The position numbers and the translations under genes were made by a program. From Ravibacter arvi (GTDB taxonomy: Bacteria; Bacteroidota; Bacteroidia; Cytophagales; Spirosomataceae), in assembly GCF_039540405.1 (NCBI RefSeq), contig NZ_BAABEY010000002.1:186001-250000 (forward strand): a stretch of 64,000 nt of DNA. The letters are read 5' to 3'. This document shows, one piece after another, positions 44,652 through 52,911 of the stretch. A model generated the notes under the pieces. That model saw nothing but the letters and a program-made list of their open reading frames with translations, did not search any database and was not told the origin of the DNA. Every line of letters starts with the position of its first letter. Within the stretch, counting starts at the first letter, position 1.

Positions 44652-46931
44652 ATGAACTCATTACGTATATATATAATTTTTTCCCTGCTGCTGATCCCGG
44701 CTTTTACGCACGGTCAACAAAAAGCATCGGCCCGATGGGAGGGGCGTGTGAAGTCCGGAAATAACGGTATTCCGTTTGCTTCCGTTTCGCTCATTGGAAC
44801 GTCCATAGGTACGCTGGCGGATTCTGCCGGTTTTTTTAAGATAGAAAAAGTCCCGCCGGGGTCGTACGAAGGCATCGTGTCGGCCGTGGGTTACCAGAGC
44901 CTGAAAAAGAAAGTGACCTTTAGGGGAAGTGAAACGGTTACCACTGGTTTTGACCTGGCTTCCTCGGATATGAACCTGGACGAGGTCGTTGTTACGGGGA
45001 CGATGAAAGAAGTTTCAAAGCTCGACAGCCCGGTTCCGGTGGATATCGTTACCCCCAAATTTCTTGCCAAAAATCCCACACCCAGCATATTTGAGGGGCT
45101 TTCTTACGTCAACGGCATCAGGCCGCAGATCAATTGCAGCGTGTGCAATACGGGCGACATTCACATCAACGGCCTGGAAGGTCCTTATACCATGGTACTG
45201 GTCGACGGCGTACCCATTGTCAGCGGCCTGGCTACTGTATACGGCTTGACCGGTATCCCCAACAGCCTGATCGAAAGAATTGAAATCGTGAAGGGGCCGG
45301 CGTCCACGCTGTACGGCTCTGAAGCGGTTGGCGGTTTAATAAACATCATTACGAGAGACAGCAAAAAAGCCCCGGTATTTACGGCCGACGTATTTGCAAC
45401 CGGCTACCAGGAATATAACGCCGACCTGGGCGCGAAACTGAGCGTCGGGAAAAGGATTACCTCGCTGTTTGGGGTCAATTACTTCAACTACCAGCGTCCC
45501 GTTGATAAAAACGGGGACGGTTTTACCGACCTGACTCTGCAGCACCGTGTTTCCGTTTTCAACAAGTGGCAGATGGCCCATTCGGATGGTCGGGTCTCTT
45601 CTCTCGCCGTCAGGTATTTCAACGAAGACAGGTGGGGCGGACAAATGAACTGGAACCGCCGTTACCGCGGCGGGACCGAAGTATACGGTGAAAGTATCTA
45701 CACGCGGCGTTTTGAATTAATCGGGGCTTACCAGCTGCCCTTTAAGGAAAAAGTGACTTTTCAGTACTCTTTCAACACGCATCACCAGAATTCGGCCTAC
45801 GGCAACACCCCGTATAATGCGGATCAGAAAATCGCTTTCGGCCAGTTTCTCTGGGACAAAACCGTCGGGAAACACAGCATTCTGGTAGGTACGCCTTTCC
45901 GTTATACTTTTTACAATGACAATACGCCGGCCACAGCTACCGCAGATCTCACCGATAAACCCAGCGAGACTTTCCTTCCCGGTATTTTCGTGCAGGATGA
46001 AATCACATTTGGCAAAAATACCCTGTTGCTTGGCGCCCGATATGACTACAACTCCATTCACGGCAACATTTTTACACCCAGGATTGCCTGGAAACAAAAG
46101 TTCGGACAGGCCGATGTGCTGCGGCTGAACATCGGACGCGGGTACCGGGTTGTGAACCTGTTCACCGAAGAGCATTCGGCGTTAACGGGCGCCAGGGAAG
46201 TGGTAATCATGAATGAACTGAAACCGGAACAAAGCTGGAACGCCAATCTTAACTATGTGAAGAAGATTGTAACGGGCAACTCTTTCCTGGGAGTGGACGC
46301 AGCCTTGTTTTATACCCATTTTACCAATCGGATCCTGCCCGATTACGATACCGATCCGCAAAAGATTATTTACAACAACCTGGAAGGTTATGCAGTGTCA
46401 AGAGGCATCAGCCTCAACCTGGATTATAACTTTACTTTCCCGCTCAAGATTTCGGCCGGGGCTACGCTCTCCGAGAATTTCTTCGTAGAAAACGGGGTAA
46501 AAACCATTCCGGTGCTGACCGAACGAATTATGGGCGTGGGAACACTTTCCTACGATTGGGAGCGTGCCGGACTTACTTTCGACTACACGGCCAACGTGTA
46601 CGGGCCCATGCGCCTGCCTTTGCTGGGACCTGATGATCCCCGGGCAGAATATTCACCTGTGTGGTCCATCCAGAACATCCAGCTAACCAAAAGCCTGGGG
46701 CAGAAATGGGAGGTATACGGCGGGGTTAAAAACCTGCTGAACTTCAGGCCGCCGGCCAACTCAATTGCAAGGCCTTTCGACCCTTTTAATAAAAATGTGG
46801 CTTTCGATGCTAATGGTGACGTACTCGCTACTCCTGATAACCCGCACCGGTTAATATTCGATCCCAGTTATGTCTATGCTTCCAACCAGGGAATACGTGG
46901 GTTTCTGGGCATACGGTATACTCTCCCGTAA
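44652..46931 (+). CDS. TonB-dependent receptor with CxxC motif in the plug
   Basis: 759 residues from ATG 44652. Signal peptide (IYIIFSLLLIPAFTHGQ), carboxypeptidase-regulatory-like domain (about 30-110), plug domain with INCSVCNTGDIHINGLEG, VLVDGVPIVSGL, and SLIERIEIVKGPASTLYGSEAVGGLINIITR, then a beta-barrel ending in GFLGIRYTLP. The cysteine pair in the plug is typical of a defined subfamily of Bacteroidota receptors with unproven ligand and could be a metal site or disulphide. No SusD partner. It is preceded by the His-rich small protein and followed by a strong terminator. Confidence 0.92.
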   Translation: MNSLRIYIIFSLLLIPAFTHGQQKASARWEGRVKSGNNGIPFASVSLIGTSIGTLADSAGFFKIEKVPPGSYEGIVSAVGYQSLKKKVTFRGSETVTTGFDLASSDMNLDEVVVTGTMKEVSKLDSPVPVDIVTPKFLAKNPTPSIFEGLSYVNGIRPQINCSVCNTGDIHINGLEGPYTMVLVDGVPIVSGLATVYGLTGIPNSLIERIEIVKGPASTLYGSEAVGGLINIITRDSKKAPVFTADVFATGYQEYNADLGAKLSVGKRITSLFGVNYFNYQRPVDKNGDGFTDLTLQHRVSVFNKWQMAHSDGRVSSLAVRYFNEDRWGGQMNWNRRYRGGTEVYGESIYTRRFELIGAYQLPFKEKVTFQYSFNTHHQNSAYGNTPYNADQKIAFGQFLWDKTVGKHSILVGTPFRYTFYNDNTPATATADLTDKPSETFLPGIFVQDEITFGKNTLLLGARYDYNSIHGNIFTPRIAWKQKFGQADVLRLNIGRGYRVVNLFTEEHSALTGAREVVIMNELKPEQSWNANLNYVKKIVTGNSFLGVDAALFYTHFTNRILPDYDTDPQKIIYNNLEGYAVSRGISLNLDYNFTFPLKISAGATLSENFFVENGVKTIPVLTERIMGVGTLSYDWERAGLTFDYTANVYGPMRLPLLGPDDPRAEYSPVWSIQNIQLTKSLGQKWEVYGGVKNLLNFRPPANSIARPFDPFNKNVAFDANGDVLATPDNPHRLIFDPSYVYASNQGIRGFLGIRYTLP

Positions 46932-46932
46932 A

Positions 46933-46972
46933 AAAAGTAACCCGGCTTCCTGTCCGGGGCCGGGTTACTTTT
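46933..46972. terminator. Bidirectional terminator
   Basis: Perfect 13-bp inverted repeat AAAAGTAACCCGG / CCGGGTTACTTTT with a 14-bp loop that itself holds CCGG; lies between the convergent TonB receptor and nadC. Confidence 0.9.
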
Positions 46973-46987
46973 CGTCAGTAAGAACAG

Positions 46988-47836
46988 TTAGTAAGCCTTC
47001 AGACTAAGATCGAGGCTGTTAATCTGGTGGGTAAGCGCACCTGACGAAATGCCGTCAACGCCTGTTTCTGCTACCTGCCGGATCGAGCTTTCCGTAATGT
47101 TACCGGAGGCTTCCGTTTCAAACCGCCCACCAATTTTCTCAACCGCAGCCCGGAGGTCGGCAATCGAAAAGTTGTCGAGCATAATAATATCTACCCCGCC
47201 GATACGAAGGACTTCATCCACTTCGGCAAGGTTCCTTGTTTCTATTTCAATCTTTAAATTTTTCCCGGTGCGGTCCAGGTATTCGCGGGTCTTCCGGATA
47301 GCAGCTTCAATCCCGCCGGCATAATCGATATGATTGTCTTTCAGCATAATCATATCGTACAAACCCATCCGGTGGTTATGAGCCCCACCGATTGCGGTGG
47401 CCATTTTTTCGAAAACCCGGAAATTTGGCGTCGTTTTGCGGGTATCAAGCAATTTAACAGGGAGATCTCTGATTGCGTCTACCAGGCGACGCGTATGGGT
47501 AGCGATCCCGCTCATACGCTGCATAATGTTCAACACCAGGCGTTCGGCCCTCAGGATGGACTGGGCGCTTCCGGAAACCGTCAATACGATATCTCCTTTA
47601 CGGATGGCGTCTCCGTCGTGCAGTATTTGCGAAACCTCAAGATTAGGATCAACTTCAGCAAATACCTGCAGGGCAACCGAAACCCCGGCCAGCACACCGT
47701 CCTGCTTAACCAGTAAACGTGCTTTTTGCTGTTTACCGGCGGGAACGGAGGCAAGTGACGAATGGTCCCCGTCTGCAACATCTTCTAAAATTGCAAGACG
47801 GATAAGGTCGCTTACCTCATGCGGATTGACTTCCAT
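46988..47836 (-). CDS. nadC: Nicotinate-nucleotide pyrophosphorylase (carboxylating)
   Basis: 282 residues from ATG 47836 (a TTG four codons upstream is less likely). Quinolinate phosphoribosyltransferase signature: N-terminal domain with ILEDVADGDHSS, and the barrel motifs RMSGIATHTRRLV, LDTRKTTPNFRVFEKMA, GGAHNHRMGLYDMIMLKDNH, and IEIETRNLAEVDEVL. Converts quinolinate and PRPP to nicotinate mononucleotide in de novo NAD synthesis. It starts 12 bp after the nuoJ stop codon on the same strand, so the two are one operon. Confidence 0.96.
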   Translation of the reverse strand: MEVNPHEVSDLIRLAILEDVADGDHSSLASVPAGKQQKARLLVKQDGVLAGVSVALQVFAEVDPNLEVSQILHDGDAIRKGDIVLTVSGSAQSILRAERLVLNIMQRMSGIATHTRRLVDAIRDLPVKLLDTRKTTPNFRVFEKMATAIGGAHNHRMGLYDMIMLKDNHIDYAGGIEAAIRKTREYLDRTGKNLKIEIETRNLAEVDEVLRIGGVDIIMLDNFSIADLRAAVEKIGGRFETEASGNITESSIRQVAETGVDGISSGALTHQINSLDLSLKAY

Positions 47837-47848
47837 AAAATGCTTCAA

Positions 47849-48385
47849 CTAGAAATGTCTTTCTCCCATTTCACGCTTGCCCAGCATGACAGCGCCTATC
47901 ATGGCGACCAGTAAAAGAATGGCTGCGAGTTCAAAGGGCAATATGTAGGTGCTGAAAAGTACTTTTCCCAGGTTTTCCACCATACCGGTCTGGGAATCGA
48001 AGGTGTTGGGATCTACTCCCGCCACCTTTGATTTAAGGTAGGCCCCGAGCAGGATCACAAAAAGCGTACCGCCTACGATTGCGCCGGCTAATTTGGTGAG
48101 GGCCGGATTTCTTTTGTAATTATCATCTTTCATGTTCAGGAACATGATCACGAAAAGGAAAAGTACCATGATCGCACCGGCATACACGATAATGTTGACC
48201 GCCGCCAGAAACTGCGCGTTAAGCAGGATATAATGCCCGGAAAGGGTGAAAAAAGTAAGAATAAGATACAATACACTGTGTACCGGGTTTTTCGAAAGAA
48301 TTACCATAAGGGCACTCAGGATGCTGAGAAACGCCAGGAAGAAAAACAGTGTTTTGGTAGAGTCTTGTATCAATAAATCATTCAT
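47849..48385 (-). CDS. nuoJ: NADH-quinone oxidoreductase subunit J (solitary)
   Basis: 178 residues with five predicted transmembrane helices and the NuoJ signature NPVHSVLYLILTFFTLSGHYILLNAQFLAAVNIIVYAGAIMVLFLFVIMFL (positions about 33-83; key residues Asn-Pro-Val near 33 and Tyr-Ala-Gly near 68). It is a membrane subunit of complex I that couples NADH oxidation to proton pumping. Normally nuoJ lies between nuoI and nuoK, but here the upstream neighbour is an aldehyde dehydrogenase and the downstream one nadC. It has its own promoter candidate at 48424-48456. It may be a split-off or extra copy of the subunit; the rest of the complex is not in the window. Confidence 0.9.
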   Translation of the reverse strand: MNDLLIQDSTKTLFFFLAFLSILSALMVILSKNPVHSVLYLILTFFTLSGHYILLNAQFLAAVNIIVYAGAIMVLFLFVIMFLNMKDDNYKRNPALTKLAGAIVGGTLFVILLGAYLKSKVAGVDPNTFDSQTGMVENLGKVLFSTYILPFELAAILLLVAMIGAVMLGKREMGERHF

Positions 48386-48423
48386 GACTTGACGTCGGAG
48401 TTCTAAACTATGGTTTTAACGGA

Positions 48424-48456
48424 CAAAGATACCCAGAAAAATATCAAACGTTCAAA
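48424..48456 (-). promoter_or_regulatory. Promoter of nuoJ-nadC
   Basis: On the minus strand TTTG (48456-48453), 21-bp spacer, TATCTTTG (48431-48424), a good match to the Bacteroidota -33/-7 consensus, about 39 bp before the nuoJ ATG. Confidence 0.6.
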
Positions 48457-48497
48457 TTTTAAAAGTACGGAATCATCCGTGCCACACAATTTCTGCA

Positions 48498-48530
48498 CCT
48501 CCCTCACCCCTCAAACCTCATATCTCAACC
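48498..48530. repeat. TGAG-heptad array containing the ALDH stop codon
   Basis: On the minus (coding) strand the array begins with TGAGATATGAGGTTTGAGG; its first TGA (48527-48525) is the stop codon of the aldehyde dehydrogenase. Single-arm member. Confidence 0.75.
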
Positions 48531-50123
48531 CTGCTTCACCGCATCTTTGCTCCACTGGTTGTTTACCAGTCTCAGGATCCCGAGCGGATTGGCATTCTGT
48601 AATTCTTCGGGCAGCAGGGCATCATCCCAATCCTGGTACGATTGGGGGCGCGTAAACCGGTAAATGGCATGGCGGCCGACCGAAGTAAAGCGCGCATCGG
48701 TAGCGGCGGGAAATGGTCCGCCGTGGTGCATGGATGGACAAACCTCAACTCCGGTGGGTACGCCGTTCATAATAAACCTGCCCGCTTTGGATGCCATTAA
48801 ACCAATCAGCTCCGTTTGAGCGGCGGCTTCGGCCGGATCGGCAAACAACGAAATTGTCAATTGCCCTTTTACAAGAGCAATCCCCTTTTTCAGTGCTTCC
48901 GGGCTGTCAAACTCCACCAGTACCGAGAACGGCCCGAACACCTCTTCCTGGAGGGTAGGGTTACTCATGAAGGTGTCACCGCTTACTTTGAGGATGAGTG
49001 CTTCGGCCTGGTTGAAAGCCGTTACAGGCTGCAGGGTCTTGCCTACGACCTGCACATCATCCTGCGCCAGCGCCTGCCCGGAAAGCCTGACATAATTCTC
49101 GCAAATACCTTTGGTCAGCATGGTTGCCTGGGCTACCTGCTCGATTTCATCCCGGTACGCAGCTTCGAATTCAGCATTGGCTTCGGATTTGATTATGAAA
49201 ACCAGGCCGGGATTGGTACAGAATTGCCCGACTCCCAGGGTGACTGACGATGCAAGGGTCTTGGCCAGCTGCAACGCAGAAGCAGCCATCTTTTCCGGTA
49301 GTATTACCACCGGGTTGACACTCCCCATTTCGGCGAAAACCGGTATGGGTTCCTCTCTTTCCTGGCCGAGCTTATAGAGTGCCATACCGCCTTTAAAAGA
49401 GCCGGTAAATCCAACCGCTTTGGTTACAGGATGTTTTACCAGCGCAGTACCTACTTCGAATCCGTTGTCAAAAAGCATGGAAAAAACTCCCTCGGGCATC
49501 CCGGTTTTCTTCGCTGCCGTTACAATGGCCTGTGCTGTCAGATCACTGACGCCGGGATGTGCCGGGTGCGCCTTGACAATTACCGGGTTCCCGGCTGCCA
49601 ATGCCGGGCCTGTATCCACGCCCGCTACGGAATAGGCAAAGGGGAAATTGCTTGAGCCGAACACCACGACTGGACCCAGCGGCACCTGTTTCTTTCTCAA
49701 ATCGGGCTTCGGTGCAGGTGCGCGGCCGGGTACGGCCGTGTCGATAGTAGCATCTACCCAGGAACCTTCCGCCACCAGGTCGGCAAATTGCAGCAGCTGG
49801 TTAATGGTACGCGCTCGTTCCCCCTGCAGCCGGGCCATCGGCAGGCCGGTTTCCAAATGGGCACGCTCAAGCAGTTCGTCACCCAAAGCCGAGATTTCTT
49901 CTGTAATTGCCTTCAGGAACCCGGCCCTTTGGATTGCAGGTACTGCCGCATAGGGGAGGGCTGCCCGCTGCGCCAGGGCCATTGCCAACTCTGTTTCCGA
50001 AGGCGTCGCAGAAAAAAAAGTCTCCGGAAGATATTTGTCTTCGGCCGGGACATAGGATTGAAAACTTTTCTGTCCCTGAGCAGACAACTGGTAACCGATA
50101 AAATTCTTTCCCTGAATGGACAT
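48525..50123 (-). CDS. Alpha-ketoglutaric semialdehyde (2,5-dioxovalerate) dehydrogenase-type ALDH
   Basis: 532 residues, long for an aldehyde dehydrogenase and typical of the NADP-type ketoglutarate semialdehyde group. Motifs: GPVVVFGSSNFPFAYSVAG (cofactor binding), GFTGSFKGG, general base FAEMGSVNPV and catalytic cysteine in GVGQFCTNPGL. The reaction turns 2,5-dioxopentanoate into 2-oxoglutarate at the end of non-phosphorylative pentose, glucarate or hydroxyproline degradation. No other gene of such a pathway is adjacent, so the physiological substrate stays open. It lies 75 bp after moxR on the same strand. Its TGA stop is the first triplet of the heptad array. Confidence 0.92.
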   Translation of the reverse strand: MSIQGKNFIGYQLSAQGQKSFQSYVPAEDKYLPETFFSATPSETELAMALAQRAALPYAAVPAIQRAGFLKAITEEISALGDELLERAHLETGLPMARLQGERARTINQLLQFADLVAEGSWVDATIDTAVPGRAPAPKPDLRKKQVPLGPVVVFGSSNFPFAYSVAGVDTGPALAAGNPVIVKAHPAHPGVSDLTAQAIVTAAKKTGMPEGVFSMLFDNGFEVGTALVKHPVTKAVGFTGSFKGGMALYKLGQEREEPIPVFAEMGSVNPVVILPEKMAASALQLAKTLASSVTLGVGQFCTNPGLVFIIKSEANAEFEAAYRDEIEQVAQATMLTKGICENYVRLSGQALAQDDVQVVGKTLQPVTAFNQAEALILKVSGDTFMSNPTLQEEVFGPFSVLVEFDSPEALKKGIALVKGQLTISLFADPAEAAAQTELIGLMASKAGRFIMNGVPTGVEVCPSMHHGGPFPAATDARFTSVGRHAIYRFTRPQSYQDWDDALLPEELQNANPLGILRLVNNQWSKDAVKQG

Positions 50124-50198
50124 AACTTGGTAATAATTAATTCTATTTCTCTAATGAAAAAAACAGCCGGACTTTTTAATCGCCCGTCGGAGTCGGGA

Positions 50199-51161
50199 CT
50201 ACAAAAGGCGTTTGACAATTTCGTCCACGGTAAGCCCTTCCGCCTCGGCCTTGAAATTTCGTACCACCCGGTGCCGCAATACCGCTACCGCTACTTTTTT
50301 AACGTCCTCGATGTCGGGAGAGTATTTTCCACTCAAAAGTGCCTGGCATTTTGCAGTCAGAATGAGTGCCTGTGAGGCGCGGGGCCCGGCTCCCCATTCG
50401 AGGTAATCGTTGGCCAGTTGCGTAGGATTGGAAGCTCCGGGCCTTGTCTTTTGCACCAGGCTAACCGCATATTCCACCACGTTGTCGGTCACCGGTACTC
50501 TCCGAACCAGTTGCTGAAAGTACTGAATCTCCGAAGCAGACAATACATGGCCTACTTTTACCCTGTTTTCGGACGTAGTCTGTCTGACTATCCTGACCTC
50601 TTCCTCATAGGTCGGGTAATCGAGTGTCACCATGAACATAAAGCGGTCGAGCTGTGCTTCCGGCAAAGGATAGGTTCCTTCCTGTTCGATCGGGTTCTGA
50701 GTGGCCAGAACAAAAAACGGCTGCGGCAGCAAATGCTTCTGCCCCCCAATGGTTACGGCATGCTCCTGCATGGCTTCAAGAAGGGCAGATTGGGTTTTGG
50801 GCGGGGTCCTGTTGATCTCGTCGGCAAGGATGATGTTTGAAAACACAGGCCCGTGTATAAATTTGAAATTTCTGCTCTGGTCCAATGTTTCTGAGCCCAG
50901 GATGTCAGAGGGCATCAGGTCGGGTGTAAACTGAATCCGGTTGAAAGAAAGGTCGAGGGAGGAAGCAATGGTCTGGATCAGCAGTGTTTTGGCCAGACCC
51001 GGCACACCGACCAGCAGGCAATGGCCCTGGCAGAATATCGCGGTGAGAAGCAGTCGTACTACTTCATCTTGTCCGACAATAACCTTTCCTATTTCAGTTT
51101 TTAAGTCTTCATAAGCCGCTTTCAGAGCGTCTGCGGCGGCAACATCAGAAGTATAATTCAC
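50199..51161 (-). CDS. moxR: MoxR-family AAA ATPase
   Basis: 320 residues: AAA+ ATPase with Walker A GVPGLAKT (about 53-60), Walker B IILADEINRTPPKTQSALLEAMQE, sensor motif ATQNPIEQEGTYPLPEAQLDRF, and the C-terminal lid domain typical of MoxR. These chaperone-like ATPases activate metalloenzymes or envelope proteins and usually sit beside DUF58 and VWA/Bat genes. None is found here: the next gene downstream is an aldehyde dehydrogenase, so the partner must be elsewhere. Divergent from the Gfo/Idh gene with a heptad hairpin between them. Confidence 0.93.
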   Translation of the reverse strand: MNYTSDVAAADALKAAYEDLKTEIGKVIVGQDEVVRLLLTAIFCQGHCLLVGVPGLAKTLLIQTIASSLDLSFNRIQFTPDLMPSDILGSETLDQSRNFKFIHGPVFSNIILADEINRTPPKTQSALLEAMQEHAVTIGGQKHLLPQPFFVLATQNPIEQEGTYPLPEAQLDRFMFMVTLDYPTYEEEVRIVRQTTSENRVKVGHVLSASEIQYFQQLVRRVPVTDNVVEYAVSLVQKTRPGASNPTQLANDYLEWGAGPRASQALILTAKCQALLSGKYSPDIEDVKKVAVAVLRHRVVRNFKAEAEGLTVDEIVKRLL

Positions 51162-51251
51162 GGTTAAAGCTTAATTGAGGAAATAAATGATGAAGGTTGA
51201 CCCTCCATTGACAGGTTACAAAAGAAGGTAACTTACGCAAATTCTCCAAAG

Positions 51252-51320
51252 AATGAGGCGTGAGCTGTGAGTGGTGAGGCTTGAGCCGGCCGCCACCCAC
51301 GCCCTCAAACCTCACTCCCC
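51252..51320. repeat. Two-armed TGAG-heptad hairpin between divergent genes
   Basis: TGAGGCGTGAGCTGTGAG arm, GGCCGCC centre, then CCTCAAACCTCACTCCCC arm. Both arms read CTCA on the sense strand of the gene nearest to them (moxR left, Gfo/Idh right). Confidence 0.75.
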
Positions 51321-51427
51321 ATAGCTTAGACCCGTTCTAAATTAACCCCGTCAGTAGTGTTAAAAACATGATTCTATAGTCATTGCAGATGAAATCAATC
51401 TGAAACCGAACCAACCTGCCTTTTGAA

Positions 51428-52825
51428 ATGAAAAATAGTTCCCGGAGAAATTTTCTGAAAAACCTGAGCATACTGGCGGCCGGCATGAATATGCCCCTGC
51501 CTGAAGACGCTTTCGGGGTTAACAAAAAGTTAAAAGTGATGTTGGTAGGAACCGGCGTCAGAGGTTCCTCTTTCTGGGGCCAAAGGCTGGTCAAACAATA
51601 TCCGGACATTCTCGAATTTGTAGCACTTTCGGATATCAATCCGGGGCGTATGGCTTATGCCAAAACTTATATGGGCGTAGATTGCCCCACCTTTGTCGAT
51701 TTCGATAAAGCCCTGCGTGAAGCCCGGCCCGACCTGGTGATTGTGACCACGGTAGATGCCACCCACCATGAATTTATTATAAAGGCGCTTAAAAACGGTT
51801 GCGATGTGATCACGGAGAAGCCGATGACGACTGACGCCGAAAAGTGCCAGCTAATCCTGGATGCTGAGAAAGCTTCCGGGAAGAAGCTGTTGGTAGGATT
51901 CAACTACCGGTGGAGCCCTTATGTAACCAAGGTCAAGGAACTGCTGGCAGAAAAGGCGGTAGGCGAGATTACGTCGGTCGATTTTAACTGGTATCTGAAC
52001 GTGCACCACGGTGCCTCCTATTTTCGTCGCTGGCACGGCCAGATGGAAAAAAGCGGGTCGTTGTGGGTACATAAAGCGTCACACCATTTCGATCTCCTCA
52101 ACTGGTGGGTAGATAGCGACCCGGAAGAGGTATTTGCTTATGGCGCCCTGGAACATTACGGCAAAAACGGACCGTTCCGCGGCAAAAATTGTCGCTCCTG
52201 CGAGCATAAGGCCAAATGCGAATACTATTGGGACATTACCAAGAGTGCGCACGACATGAAAATGTATGCCGAAAACGAAAAATACGACGGTTATGTACGC
52301 GACGGTTGTGTGTTCAGGAATGAGATCAATATTTACGACAAAATGTCGGCGCAGATCAAGTACGCCAATAAAGTGGTTGTGAATTATTCGCTCACAACCT
52401 ACTCTCCATACGAAGGCTGGCGTGTGGCGTTCAACGGCACCAAAGGCCGGATTGAAGCTTGGGTGGATATTCCGTTCATGAAAAACAGCCAGCTCGATCA
52501 GGAAGCACTGCATGCCGCCGAAATGAACCAGAGCGGTAAGGGAGATGTACTGAATGAGCCTATTTTTATTCAGAAAAGCTTCGGCGACTATAAAATTCTC
52601 CAGGTTACCAGCGAACGTGCGGGACATGGCGGCGGCGACCGGCGTCTGCAGGACAAGCTGTTCAAAAATCCTGCCGCCCCGGATCCGCTTAAGCACGCCG
52701 CCGGTATTCGCGACGGCGCAATGGCGGTGTTAATCGGTGTTGCGGCACGGAAAAGTATAGCAACCAATCAACCGGTTAAGATTGGCAGCCTCACTTCTCT
52801 AAAACCCGGTGCTCAACGCCAGTAG
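51428..52825 (+). CDS. Exported Gfo/Idh/MocA-family oxidoreductase
   Basis: 465 residues. Tat-type signal SRRNFLKNLSILAAG; NAD(P)-binding Rossmann domain (about 35-160) with VMLVGTGVRGSSFWG and the family lysine motif DVITEKPMTTD, VGFNYRWSP; then the substrate domain (about 170-400) containing the cysteine cluster NCRSCEHKAKCEY, four Cys in 12 residues that look like a metal site. Relatives oxidise or rearrange sugars and inositols; exported members are frequent in Bacteroidota and may use tightly bound NAD(P). It is followed by a terminator and then the esterase gene on the same strand. Confidence 0.92.
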   Translation: MKNSSRRNFLKNLSILAAGMNMPLPEDAFGVNKKLKVMLVGTGVRGSSFWGQRLVKQYPDILEFVALSDINPGRMAYAKTYMGVDCPTFVDFDKALREARPDLVIVTTVDATHHEFIIKALKNGCDVITEKPMTTDAEKCQLILDAEKASGKKLLVGFNYRWSPYVTKVKELLAEKAVGEITSVDFNWYLNVHHGASYFRRWHGQMEKSGSLWVHKASHHFDLLNWWVDSDPEEVFAYGALEHYGKNGPFRGKNCRSCEHKAKCEYYWDITKSAHDMKMYAENEKYDGYVRDGCVFRNEINIYDKMSAQIKYANKVVVNYSLTTYSPYEGWRVAFNGTKGRIEAWVDIPFMKNSQLDQEALHAAEMNQSGKGDVLNEPIFIQKSFGDYKILQVTSERAGHGGGDRRLQDKLFKNPAAPDPLKHAAGIRDGAMAVLIGVAARKSIATNQPVKIGSLTSLKPGAQRQ

Positions 52826-52855
52826 TCAGTAGAAGCGAAATCAATTCTGTTTTTC

Positions 52856-52888
52856 AAGGGGAGCTGTCGTTTGAATGGCTCCCTTTTT
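52856..52888 (+). terminator. Terminator of the Gfo/Idh gene
   Basis: Stem AAGGGGAGC / GCTCCCTTTTT (52856-52864, 52878-52888) with a GC core and a T-run, 30 bp after the stop codon. Confidence 0.75.
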
Positions 52889-52911
52889 GATAATCAAAAA
52901 TATAGATTCCT

